The notes beneath the pieces were generated by a model that was given only the letters and a program-made list of their open reading frames with translations, was not told where the DNA came from and did not search any database. DNA of 64,000 nt from Thiomicrorhabdus aquaedulcis. GTDB taxonomy: Bacteria; Pseudomonadota; Gammaproteobacteria; Thiomicrospirales; Thiomicrospiraceae. Where the stretch lies: contig NZ_AP018722.1 of NCBI RefSeq assembly GCF_004001325.1, positions 62,001-126,000 on the forward strand, in the 5' to 3' direction. This document shows, in pieces, positions 32,999-42,187 of this stretch (the first letter of the stretch is position 1; each line of letters begins with the position of its first letter). The position numbers and the translations under genes were made by a program.

Positions 32999-33637
32999 AT
33001 GCCCGATACCCGTTTAATCCCTTTGTCGGCATTACAGCATTATGCCTTTTGTCCGCGTCAGTGCGCACTCATTCATAATGAGCAGGCCTGGTCGGAGAAC
33101 TGGCTTACCGCACAAGGCCAGCAACTGCATCAGCGGGTTGATTATGGTTTACCCGAATCCCGTAAGGGGATTCGTTACGAGCGCGGGGTGGAAGTCTCTG
33201 CCCCAACGCTCGGTTTAACCGGAAAGTTGGATTTGGTGGAGGTGGAAATCACCACCGGAGCCTGTTTTCCGGTTGAATACAAGCGTGGCAAACCCAAGCA
33301 AGATCATATTGATTTAATTCAACTCTGTGCCCAGGCTCTCTGTTTGGAGGAGATGTTGGGGTTAGATGTTCCACATGGAGCAATTTGGTATTGGCAAACA
33401 CACCATCGTCACCAAGTAGAGCTCACCCCAGAGCTTCGGCAAGAAACGTTCAATATTATTAATTCAACCCGTGAATTGCTTAATTCCAGTCAAACCCCCA
33501 AAGCCAAGTATGAAAAAAAGTGCCAGGCCTGCTCACTCTACGACTTATGCAATCCTAAGCTAACATTCCGCGACGCCAGCCGCGCTTATGTAAAGGCGAT
33601 TTATCAGGAGAACACCGATGAAGAAACTGCAAAATAG
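32999..33637 (+). CDS. cas4: Cas4 adaptation exonuclease
   Basis: 212 residues. A RecB-like nuclease core (GLTGKLDLVEVE, PVEYKRGKPKQDH) lies between the cysteines of a 4Fe-4S cluster: FCPRQC near residue 20 and KCQACSLYDLC near residue 180. Cas4 trims pre-spacers and selects PAM-proximal ends before Cas1-Cas2 integration. It overlaps the start of cas1 by 20 bases. Near-copies of the dispersed palindrome occur at 33081 (NEQAW) and 33523. Confidence 0.94.
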   Translation: MPDTRLIPLSALQHYAFCPRQCALIHNEQAWSENWLTAQGQQLHQRVDYGLPESRKGIRYERGVEVSAPTLGLTGKLDLVEVEITTGACFPVEYKRGKPKQDHIDLIQLCAQALCLEEMLGLDVPHGAIWYWQTHHRHQVELTPELRQETFNIINSTRELLNSSQTPKAKYEKKCQACSLYDLCNPKLTFRDASRAYVKAIYQENTDEETAK

Positions 33638-34637
33638 CCTTTACATAACCCGTCAAGGGGCTTACTTACACAAAGAGCGCGAAACCTTAGTGATCGAGGT
33701 CGAAAAAGAAAAGGCTATGCAAGTGCCGATTCATGCTATCCAGGCTATTTATTGTTTTGGAAACGTAATGGTATCGCCATTTTTAATGGGGTTTTGCGGT
33801 GAAAATGGCGTGCATTTGGCGTTTTTTACCGAGTACGGTCGGTTTTTGGGGCGGTTACAAGGTAAGCAAACGGGAAACGTGTTGTTGCGACAGGCGCAAT
33901 ACAAAACCGCCGAGCTTAAACCAGAGTTAATTTCGCGCAATATTATTGCCGCCAAATTGACTAATTCGCGTTCAGTTTTATATCGTCATTTACGAAATTA
34001 CGCTGAAAATAAATCCGTTAATCAAGCGATTATTCAAATTAACTCTGCCCTTGGGCGTTTACAAAAAGCCATACAATTAGACTCGATTCGCGGCATAGAA
34101 GGGGAAGCCGCCGCATTTTACTTTGGCGTATTCGACGAATTGATTTTGCCATCGGTCGGTGAGGGGTTTGAATTTAATACGCGAAGCCGTCGTCCGCCAT
34201 TAGACAGAGTAAACGCCTTGCTTTCATTTTTATACAGTGTGGTCGGCAATGACATTAGTGCCGCGTTGCAAGGTGTTGGGCTTGATCCGCAAATGGGCTT
34301 TTTACACCAGACCAGGCCTGGTCGTGACAGTTTAGCGCAAGATATTCTGGAAGAGTTTCGAGCATGGTTGGTGGATCGCTTAGTGTTAAGTTTAATTAAC
34401 CGTAAACAAATCAAAGCCAATGACTTTGTGATAGAAGCCAGCGGCGCAGTCAAATTAAAAGACGATGCGCGAAAAACGGTGCTAGTTGCTTTGCAAAACC
34501 GCAAGCAAGAAACGGTAAAGCATCCATTTTTAAATGAAGATGTGCCTATTGGTTTATTGCCCCATGTACAAGCACTTTTGCTAGCGCGTCATCTACGAGG
34601 CGATTTGGCAGAGTATCCTCCCTTTGTTCCGCGTTAG
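33618..34637 (+). CDS. cas1: Cas1 integrase, type I-C
   Basis: 339 residues. The N-terminal beta domain is followed by the helical catalytic domain with the metal ligands in [13 protein letters not shown] (Glu), DPQMGFLH (His) and [12 protein letters not shown] (Asp/Glu). It integrates spacers at the leader end with Cas2. A perfect dispersed palindrome sits directly between the His and Asp motifs, encoding TRPG. Eleven bases separate it from cas2. Confidence 0.96.
   Translation: MKKLQNSLYITRQGAYLHKERETLVIEVEKEKAMQVPIHAIQAIYCFGNVMVSPFLMGFCGENGVHLAFFTEYGRFLGRLQGKQTGNVLLRQAQYKTAELKPELISRNIIAAKLTNSRSVLYRHLRNYAENKSVNQAIIQINSALGRLQKAIQLDSIRGIEGEAAAFYFGVFDELILPSVGEGFEFNTRSRRPPLDRVNALLSFLYSVVGNDISAALQGVGLDPQMGFLHQTRPGRDSLAQDILEEFRAWLVDRLVLSLINRKQIKANDFVIEASGAVKLKDDARKTVLVALQNRKQETVKHPFLNEDVPIGLLPHVQALLLARHLRGDLAEYPPFVPR
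34311..34322. repeat. ACCAGGCCTGGT palindrome (coding, TRPG frame)
   Basis: Perfect copy in cas1, in the loop between catalytic motifs. Confidence 0.95.
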
Positions 34638-34648
34638 GAGAAATCAAT

Positions 34649-34942
34649 ATGATGGTTTTAATTACTTATGATATTTCATTTGATGACCCAGGTGGACAAC
34701 GTCGGCTGCGTCACATTGCAAAGGCTTGTTTGGATCATGGCGTACGCGTACAGTATTCGGTGTTTGAGTGCGAAATTGACCCAGCGCAATGGGTGGCATT
34801 AAAAGCCAAACTACTCGAAATTTATAATGAAGATGCCGACAGTTTGCGATTTTATATGTTGGGTACTAAATGGCGAAGTAAGGTTGAGCATCATGGTGCT
34901 AAAAAAGCACTGGATATTTTTCAAGACACGTTGATATTATAA
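34649..34942 (+). CDS. cas2: Cas2, type I-C
   Basis: 97 residues. The ferredoxin-like fold starts [19 protein letters not shown], with the conserved Asp in TYDIS, then [15 protein letters not shown]. It forms the Cas1-Cas2 integration complex. GGAG precedes the ATG. It is the last cas gene; a toxin-antitoxin pair follows after 30 bp. Confidence 0.96.
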   Translation: MMVLITYDISFDDPGGQRRLRHIAKACLDHGVRVQYSVFECEIDPAQWVALKAKLLEIYNEDADSLRFYMLGTKWRSKVEHHGAKKALDIFQDTLIL

Positions 34943-34943
34943 A

Positions 34944-34961
34944 GTTATCCTATATGATAAC
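34944..34961. promoter_or_regulatory. Inverted repeat, putative operator of the toxin-antitoxin pair
   Basis: GTTATC-ctatat-GATAAC fills the gap between cas2 and the toxin gene, just before its ribosome site. Such palindromes are usual binding sites of XRE antitoxins. Confidence 0.6.
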
Positions 34962-34972
34962 AAGGGTGAGTT

Positions 34973-35317
34973 ATGTCTAAAGAGTGGATAATAAAATTCT
35001 ATACGGGTGTAGAAAACGACATTCGTGAAATGCCTGTTGGTATTCGAAGTAGGATGGTGAAGTTACTTGAAGTGATTCAGATAAAAGGTCCTGATTTAGG
35101 TGAGCCAATGACGAAACCGATGGGAAAAGGGTTATTTGAAATCCGAGCAAAAGGGACAGAAGGGATTGGCCGAAGCCTATTTTGTTATCAAAAAGGCAAG
35201 ATGATTGTAGTTTTATATGCTTTTGTTAAAAAAACACAGAAGACGCCAAAAACTATTTTGGAGATTGCAAGACAACGTCAAAAGGAGATTGAACATGCAA
35301 ATGATGACATTAGATGA
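34973..35317 (+). CDS. HigB/Gp49-like (RelE-superfamily) toxin
   Basis: 114 residues. The DUF891/Gp49 pattern is clear: LGEPMTKPMGKGLFEIRAKGTEGIGRSLFCY, then IVVLYAFVKKTQKTPKTILEIARQRQKE. Members are ribosome-dependent mRNA interferases paired with XRE antitoxins encoded downstream. GGTGAG precedes the ATG. It overlaps the antitoxin start and is the first gene after cas2. Confidence 0.85.
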   Translation: MSKEWIIKFYTGVENDIREMPVGIRSRMVKLLEVIQIKGPDLGEPMTKPMGKGLFEIRAKGTEGIGRSLFCYQKGKMIVVLYAFVKKTQKTPKTILEIARQRQKEIEHANDDIR

Positions 35318-35572
35318 ATTAAAAAGTGAATTAATGCAACAACCTGATTTTAAAAAGGAATATGACGCGCTTGAAGAAGAGTTTAAGTTGATTGAAGTCT
35401 TGGTTGATATGCGCCAAAAAGCAGGTCTAACCCAAGAAGAAATTGCGCAAAAAATTGGCACTAAAAAAGTAATATTAGCAGGTTAGAGTCCGGCACGGGT
35501 AACCCAGGCTGGAAGACCCTACAAAAATACGCTCACGCCTGCGGGTTTAAAATTCAATTGCAGTACTCTTAA
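35295..35572 (+). CDS. XRE-family (HigA-like) antitoxin (frameshifted here)
   Basis: Adding one base to the A6 run at 35463-35468 gives a 92-residue protein. After a short N-terminal helix (LDELKSELMQQPDFKKEYDALEE), the helix-turn-helix reads MRQKAGLTQEEIAQKIGTKKSNISRLESG, ending GWKTLQKYAHACGFKIQ. As printed, the frame stops at 35486 in the middle of the recognition helix. It would neutralise the toxin and repress the operon through the palindrome at 34944. AAGGAG precedes the ATG. Confidence 0.8.
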
Positions 35573-35770
35573 TTTAACCTGCCTTTTTAGCTCGCGCTAA
35601 CCCCTGGTGCTCTTTAAAAACCCGGAACCTTAGCGATAAGCCAAAACAGCCTAAAATTGGCAATTATTGATTCTTAAAATATTAATTTTGTTAAAATACA
35701 AACGCCTATTTTTAAGGTTAGCGAATTCCCGTCTACAGCCTAACGATTTACTAGCCTTAAAACATAAGCA
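35573..35770 (+). promoter_or_regulatory. CRISPR leader region
   Basis: 198 AT-rich bases between the antitoxin and the first repeat, containing A/T tracts such as TTAAAATATTAATTTTGTT near 35673. The promoter for the array and the Cas1-Cas2 integration signals are expected here. The first repeat is directly adjacent and the degenerate repeat lies at the other end, fixing the orientation as left to right. Confidence 0.75.
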
Positions 35771-38700
35771 GTCGCGCCCCCCGCGGGCGCGTGGATTGAA
35801 ACTAAAACATAAACAAACATTGCGAAACTATCATTTTCGTCGCGCCCCCCGCGGGCGCGTGGATTGAAACGTCCTGAGTGGCAATACCTGGCCGCTCATA
35901 CGAGTCGCGCCCCCCGCGGGCGCGTGGATTGAAACTAATAACAACGGCAAACCAACATAAGCACCGCCGTCGCGCCCCCCGCGGGCGCGTGGATTGAAAC
36001 TCGTGATGATTCTAGTGCGTTTTGAATTACCGCAGTCGCGCCCCCCGCGGGCGCGTGGATTGAAACGCGGCAAGTGCTTTGAGTTAAGCGTTGTACTCTG
36101 TCGCGCCCCCCGCGGGCGCGTGGATTGAAACCCACCTTACGGTTTTATCAACAATGATACTGGCTGTCGCGCCCCCCGCGGGCGCGTGGATTGAAACAAA
36201 CCAAAGCTACACTTTCCGCCTGCGCGTTAGGTCGCGCCCCCCGCGGGCGCGTGGATTGAAACGACCTACCCCAACACGTCGCACAAGTAGCCAAAGAGTC
36301 GCGCCCCCCGCGGGCGCGTGGATTGAAACAATAGTACGGGCGAATTTGGCCACATTTGCGGAAGTCGCGCCCCCCGCGGGCGCGTGGATTGAAACCCAAA
36401 ATAGGCTTTTACCGGTACCCTGCGGACCGTCGCGCCCCCCGCGGGCGCGTGGATTGAAACATAAAGTCCTAGGTTTTTGTAGTTGTCGCCGCCCAGTCGC
36501 GCCCCCCGCGGGCGCGTGGATTGAAACAAATGGAATCAACTATCGCTACAGTAGCTATTGAGTCGCGCCCCCCGCGGGCGCGTGGATTGAAACTCCGCCT
36601 CCTCCGGTTGAGAAGACAAACCAAGAGGTCGCGCCCCCCGCGGGCGCGTGGATTGAAACAACAGCGTACTTTGTTTCAAGCGAACGGCTATCCTGTCGCG
36701 CCCCCCGCGGGCGCGTGGATTGAAACCATGTACCCGGCCATTAGGCATGGCTGGTATGTAGTCGCGCCCCCCGCGGGCGCGTGGATTGAAACGAGCATTT
36801 GGTCGTATGGAATAGAAGTCGTTGCCGTCGCGCCCCCCGCGGGCGCGTGGATTGAAACCCACAAAACCCACTGTGTGCTTAAACGCTTGGGTGGTCGCGC
36901 CCCCCGCGGGCGCGTGGATTGAAACTAAGGCCTGCTGGGTCTGCTGAACTTGGCTGGTGTCGCGCCCCCCGCGGGCGCGTGGATTGAAACTGACCCATGA
37001 CGTCTTTGTCGTCTGGGGTTAAATCGTCGCGCCCCCCGCGGGCGCGTGGATTGAAACGGTGCCATTGGTCGCCGCCGCGCTGTAAGGCGCGGTCGCGCCC
37101 CCCGCGGGCGCGTGGATTGAAACTAGCTTACTGGTCTTTTTAGCCATTGCGCCAAAGGTCGCGCCCCCCGCGGGCGCGTGGATTGAAACAATTTCGTATG
37201 CCAACCCGTTTGGGGCAAAGAATAGTCGCGCCCCCCGCGGGCGCGTGGATTGAAACACAGCACGATTGGCTAAGACTTCATCAATCTGATAGTCGCGCCC
37301 CCCGCGGGCGCGTGGATTGAAACTTGCGTATGGCACGAGAGCCTCGGTTGCTATGTGCGTCGCGCCCCCCGCGGGCGCGTGGATTGAAACTTAAAGTCGC
37401 TTCCATCTTTTAGAACAGATTCAGGTCGCGCCCCCCGCGGGCGCGTGGATTGAAACTACCACGGGCGGCTGGGGCGTTAATCCATTCACTGTCGCGCCCC
37501 CCGCGGGCGCGTGGATTGAAACGGTGATAAGGCGTTTTATTTTTGGGTTAAACGTGTCGTCGCGCCCCCCGCGGGCGCGTGGATTGAAACAGCGCCCATG
37601 GTGCTGTTTACTAATAACAGCACGGTCGCGCCCCCCGCGGGCGCGTGGATTGAAACTTCAAACTCTTTAGAGCGCATACCGCGCGCTAAGGTCGCGCCCC
37701 CCGCGGGCGCGTGGATTGAAACTAGATTTTTATCAATTTGCTTTTTCATGGCGTTAGTCGCGCCCCCCGCGGGCGCGTGGATTGAAACTACCAGCGGCCT
37801 ACCCATGCCGCTTATGCCTTTTGTCGCGCCCCCCGCGGGCGCGTGGATTGAAACTATGACGAAGTCGTTATAGGGTCGGACCCCAACCGTCGCGCCCCCC
37901 GCGGGCGCGTGGATTGAAACATTGAGAATAACGCGAGGAGCACCTATGAGCTTTCGTCGCGCCCCCCGCGGGCGCGTGGATTGAAACAAACGTTACACCC
38001 AATAACAGCAGCAGGGTATTGCGTCGCGCCCCCCGCGGGCGCGTGGATTGAAACTTATGATTATTACGCCAAGTGTGAAGAAAGTCGAGTCGCGCCCCCC
38101 GCGGGCGCGTGGATTGAAACTAGGGAATGAGGAAGGGTAGGGGATCGTATTCAGTCGCGCCCCCCGCGGGCGCGTGGATTGAAACTCCGCATCGACAATG
38201 CATGGGTTGTCGTATCTACGTCGCGCCCCCCGCGGGCGCGTGGATTGAAACAACGTCAGGGGTGAGGTTAATTGGCTCATACGGCAACCTTGTCGCGCCC
38301 CCCGCGGGCGCGTGGATTGAAACAACGTCGCGGCCGCGTCGGCCTACCACGTTTTGGTCGCGCCCCCCGCGGGCGCGTGGATTGAAACCATTATAAGTTT
38401 TTACGGTTAAAAAAACGCCGTAGTCGCGCCCCCCGCGGGCGCGTGGATTGAAACTTAGAATCCTGTTCAGATGTTTTTAAAGAAAAGCGTCGCGCCCCCC
38501 GCGGGCGCGTGGATTGAAACAATAGTAGCCTAAAGGCAACTATAAGGCAACAAGTCGCGCCCCCCGCGGGCGCGTGGATTGAAACCGCTCCAACCTCCAA
38601 CCGCTTGCAAAAGAGGCCATGTCGCGCCCCCCGCGGGCGCGTGGATTGAAACCAAATGTAAACGTCACGGCCAACAATTGCGTCAAGTCGCGCCCCCCGC

Positions 38701-39380
38701 GGGCGCGTGGATTGAAACTAGCACGACCGGTTGGTGCTCGTTTGATAAAAACAGTCGCGCCCCCCGCGGGCGCGTGGATTGAAACACGTTGATTATTAGT
38801 TGCGGCTTGTACTTGTCGGGTCGCGCCCCCCGCGGGCGCGTGGATTGAAACACATGGTTAACATGATTGAGCGCGTAGGCGGTATGTCGCGCCCCCCGCG
38901 GGCGCGTGGATTGAAACATCTTTGTGCAGCCTTTGGCCACGCTCAACGGCTTGTCGCGCCCCCCGCGGGCGCGTGGATTGAAACTCAAGACTAGTCACCC
39001 ATTGAAAACCTTTTAAAGTCGCGCCCCCCGCGGGCGCGTGGATTGAAACCAACCCAAACCTTTATTTAGTGGCGTTCTATGCAGTCGCGCCCCCCGCGGG
39101 CGCGTGGATTGAAACGCCATCGTTATTACACCATTTAAAGGAAATAGGAGTCGCGCCCCCCGCGGGCGCGTGGATTGAAACATGCCTTAAATCGTGAAAT
39201 CTTAACCCCTCAATCCCGTCGCGCCCCCCGCGGGCGCGTGGATTGAAACTAAACTCCAACGTGTGCAGCCGGCCACAGTCCGGGTCGCGCCCCCCGCGGG
39301 CGCGTGGATTGAAACCTATTTCTTTATCTATGCCTTTGGATCAACCGCGTCGCGCCCCCCGCGGGCGCGTGGATTGAAAC
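35771..39380 (+). CRISPR. Type I-C CRISPR array, leader-proximal part (55 repeats)
   Basis: 32-bp repeats that begin GTCGCGCC, contain the CGCG/GCGGGCGCG hairpin and end GTGGATTGAAAC, the standard I-C handle. I counted 55 repeats, all identical by eye, with spacers of 33-36 bases, all apparently distinct. The array is 198 bp from the antitoxin and is interrupted after repeat 55 (39349-39380) by an IS3-family element. Repeat pitch is 65-68 bp. Spacer targets cannot be determined from this window. Confidence 0.97.
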
Positions 39381-39489
39381 TCGCGGAAAGGTGTCCAGCG
39401 GGTCGAAATATCGTACTGGACTGGCTACAATCCTTCGTACACAAAGACACGTTAAAATGTGACTTAAAAAATACGAATAGGAATTGAAC

Positions 39490-39789
39490 ATGAAACATCA
39501 AAAACGCTATGACGACCAACTCAAACAGCAAGCCATTGAAATGGCGCTAGAAGGTTCAAAATCCGTGGCACAAATCGCCCGAGATTTAGACATAAAAGAC
39601 AACACTCTTTACGGTTGGGTTGATAAACATCGTCGTGATAATCCTGATAAAGCTTCAACTAAACTGGTTGTCGCAATACCAGTCGATTTAGAGGCACAGA
39701 ACCGCAAACTCAAACGCGAACTCGCTCGTGCATTGGAGGACGTTGAACTCCTAAAAAAGGCGGCGGCGTACTTTGCGGTTCACAAGTAG
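39490..39789 (+). CDS. IS3-family transposase OrfA
   Basis: 99 residues. A helix-turn-helix (KQQAIEMALEGSKSVAQIARDLDIKDNTLYGWV) is followed by a leucine-zipper-like helix (LEAQNRKLKRELARALEDVELLKKAAAYF). The codons CTA AAA AAG at 39751-39759 contain the A AAA AAG slippery heptamer, where a -1 shift yields the OrfAB transposase. OrfA alone binds ends and regulates. Confidence 0.92.
   Translation: MKHQKRYDDQLKQQAIEMALEGSKSVAQIARDLDIKDNTLYGWVDKHRRDNPDKASTKLVVAIPVDLEAQNRKLKRELARALEDVELLKKAAAYFAVHK
39753..39759 (+). promoter_or_regulatory. Programmed -1 frameshift site of the IS
   Basis: A AAA AAG is in the correct zero-frame phase within orfA. The -1 frame is open from here through orfB without a stop. 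Confidence 0.85.
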
Positions 39790-39830
39790 CAAAGTACGCC
39801 TGGATAGACGAACATAAAGCCCACTATGGA

Positions 39831-40721
39831 GTGTGCCGACTGTGCCGATTAATGGATCTCAAACGCAGTAGTTACACCAGTCATCTTCAATCGCAGCCTG
39901 AGCGCGCCAAAAAGCAAGCTCAGCAACAGAATAGATTAAACGAACTAGATCAGCACATCACGAAGATGGTCGAGGACTACAAAAACACCATTGGTGCGCG
40001 ACGCATTAAAACCGCCCTCAAGCGCAAGCATAAGCTCATCGTCAGTCGCCGACATATTATTGAGCGTATGAACGCCTTAGAGTTAAAAGTCGTCACACGC
40101 CAGCGTTACCGTAATCGCAATGTGGCGGCCATTGACGATGACCGGATTGCGGCCAATGTACTCAAGCGCGAATTTAATGTTAAAGGGCCGAATCAAAAAT
40201 GGGTCGCCGACATTAGCTATATCCGCACGCTGGAAGGCTGGCAATATCTAGCCGTGTTTATCGATCTTTATTCACGCCGAGTGGTTGGCTGGGCTATGGA
40301 TAAACACATGAGTGCCCAACTGGTGAAAACCGCTTTAATGAGAGCGTTGTGGAGCCGAAAGCCCAAGCGCGGGTTGATTATTCATACGGATCAAGGCAGT
40401 CAGTTTGTCTCCAAGGCCTATCGTAACGTGCTCAAACACTGGGGCATAAAACCCAGCATGAGCCGTCGCGGAAACTGTTGGGATAATGCGGTGGTAGAGA
40501 GTTTTTTTGCTTCTTTGAAAAAGGAACGAGTGTATCGGACAACCTACAGCACGGGTAAAGAAGCATTATACGATGTGACCGAATATATTGGTTGGTACAA
40601 CCACAAAAGAATGCACAGTACCAATGACGATTACTCGCCAGTAGAGTATGAAAATCAATGGATCAAAGCCATGAAGGACTTAGATAAAAAATGGGCGTCT
40701 TTGTGTACGAAAAAGGGTTGA
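39831..40721 (+). CDS. IS3-family transposase OrfB (DDE integrase domain)
   Basis: 296 residues if started at the GTG at 39831, but normally made as an OrfAB fusion through the slippery site upstream. An HTH_21 segment (IGARRIKTALKRKHKLIVSRR) precedes the rve integrase core with the full DDE triad: WVADISYI, IIHTDQGSQF and WDNAVVESFFASLKKE. The frame is intact, so the element may still be mobile. Only one copy is present in the window. Confidence 0.92.
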   Translation: MCRLCRLMDLKRSSYTSHLQSQPERAKKQAQQQNRLNELDQHITKMVEDYKNTIGARRIKTALKRKHKLIVSRRHIIERMNALELKVVTRQRYRNRNVAAIDDDRIAANVLKREFNVKGPNQKWVADISYIRTLEGWQYLAVFIDLYSRRVVGWAMDKHMSAQLVKTALMRALWSRKPKRGLIIHTDQGSQFVSKAYRNVLKHWGIKPSMSRRGNCWDNAVVESFFASLKKERVYRTTYSTGKEALYDVTEYIGWYNHKRMHSTNDDYSPVEYENQWIKAMKDLDKKWASLCTKKG

Positions 40722-40732
40722 CAGTCCAGACA

Positions 40733-41817
40733 GTCGCGCCCCCCGCGGGCGCGTGGATTGAAACTCAGATAACAAGGAAAAAGTACAAGCACTAGGCGGT
40801 CGCGCCCCCCGCGGGCGCGTGGATTGAAACTTCCTGCTGCACCAAATACCACCCCACTACCGTGTCGCGCCCCCCGCGGGCGCGTGGATTGAAACTAGCC
40901 ATGGATTTACACGGCTTCCAAGGGCGTTGAGTCGCGCCCCCCGCGGGCGCGTGGATTGAAACTAAACATGTTCGTGATATGTATATACAGGCTGGGTCGC
41001 GCCCCCCGCGGGCGCGTGGATTGAAACGTGCCGAAGCGGTTAAAACGGATTACAAAAAACAGTCGCGCCCCCCGCGGGCGCGTGGATTGAAACATGAGTT
41101 TAGGACTAATTACATTTACGAGTTAGGTCGCGCCCCCCGCGGGCGCGTGGATTGAAACTCGCGATCGGTCAATCGGCCGTCCTGTAATGCCTGTCGCGCC
41201 CCCCGTGGGCGCGTGGATTGAAACTGCTTATGCTGCTGTTATTGATCCAGTTGTAATGTCGCGCCCCCCGCGGGCGCGTGGATTGAAACAGCGTAGCCAT
41301 ACGGTACGGTTTGATGCAGTGCGGTCGCGCCCCCCGCGGGCGCGTGGATTGAAACTCGAAAGGATTCGTGCATCATTACCCTGTCGGTGGTCGCGCCCCC
41401 CGCGGGCGCGTGGATTGAAACTGAAACTCACGCACGCAAAGTATGCGCATCTTTGTCGCGCCCCCCGCGGGCGCGTGGATTGAAACATTTGAGTTCGCCT
41501 TTATAAAATACGTGACTATGTCGCGCCCCCCGCGGGCGCGTGGATTGAAACAGGCTGTCTGCTAGGGTCACAAAATACGATTTCGCGTCGCGCCCCCCGC
41601 GGGCGCGTGGATTGAAACATCATAAGTTTTGCCAACATATTCAGCAGGTTTAGTCGCGCCCCCCGCGGGCGCGTGGATTGAAACCAAGTAAATGCTGTGT
41701 GCGGGACCCTGTAGCTTTGTCGCGCCCCCCGCGGGCGCGTGGATTGAAACAAACTTGCGTGATTGACTCGCTTGATTGGCTTGAGGTCGCGCCCCCCGCG
41801 GGCGCGTGGATTGAAAC
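40733..41817 (+). CRISPR. Type I-C CRISPR array, distal part (17 repeats)
   Basis: Seventeen further repeats of the same 32-bp sequence continue after the IS, bringing the total to 72. The repeat at 41193-41224 has a C-to-T change (GTGGGC for GCGGGC), as expected for the old, leader-distal end; the final repeat is at 41786-41817. Spacers are again 33-36 bases. Confidence 0.97.
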
Positions 41818-41845
41818 TGCTCTCTGAAAATGGCCGCCTACCATT

Positions 41846-41875
41846 ACCCGCATCGGGCGCGGGTTTAAATTTTTG
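41846..41875 (+). terminator. Probable terminator of the CRISPR transcript
   Basis: ACCCGC-atcgggc-GCGGGT is followed by TTAAATTTTTG, about 30 bases after the last repeat. Confidence 0.6.
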
Positions 41876-41886
41876 TTTGATTATTG

Positions 41887-41898
41887 ACCAGGCCTGGT
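41887..41898. repeat. ACCAGGCCTGGT palindrome (intergenic)
   Basis: Perfect copy just after the CRISPR terminator. Confidence 0.95.
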
Positions 41899-42187
41899 CA
41901 TAACTTTATAAGCCATAAAAACCATAAAATTCATAAGGCTAATTTGGACTTTGATTTAATGATTTGATATTAAGCATATAACCCATGCACCAACGTTAAT
42001 TTAAAGTTCGTGTATTACTTAACAACGCTGGGTTATAAAACTTCTTTAATAACGTTTACTTAGGATAAATAAATTTTGTGCTGGCTTTTCAATAATTGGG
42101 GGTGATCAAGTTACGAATTATCTTGATAAGCGTCAAGTTTCGCATTAGTATCAGTAAAAAATCATAACCTTAATAAGAGTGCTGTAA

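Larger units (their letters stand above)
39416..40729 (+). mobile_element. IS3-family insertion sequence inside a CRISPR spacer
   Basis: About 1.31 kb with imperfect terminal inverted repeats: the left end CTGGACTG...TTCGTACACAAAGAC matches the complement of the right end, with the inner 15 bases exact. It carries orfA and orfB with an A6G slippery site. It splits the spacer after repeat 55: about 35 bases remain on the left and 3 on the right. I do not see a clean target duplication (TAC on the left against GAC on the right at one possible boundary). Confidence 0.9.
41818..42187. other. 370-bp gap between the CRISPR array and the chemoreceptor gene
   Basis: It holds the array terminator (41846-41875), a perfect dispersed palindrome (41887), and AT-rich sequence that should contain the chemoreceptor promoter. 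I see no flagellar sigma-28 element and no ORF. Confidence 0.5.

Noticed and set aside
35463-35468. Programmed frameshifting at the A6 runs in the antitoxin and M48 genes
   Set aside because: The runs are not in the phase of a standard slippery heptamer, and nine other breaks occur at runs with no slippery character.
34973-40732. Prophage or integrative element around the toxin-antitoxin and IS
   Set aside because: No integrase of the phage type, no att repeats, no structural genes; only a single IS and a single toxin-antitoxin pair.
35831-41853. ORFs across the CRISPR array with recurring peptides such as APPAGAWIET and FNPRARGGRD
   Set aside because: The 32-bp repeat lacks stops in several frames, so open frames arise by chance through spacers.
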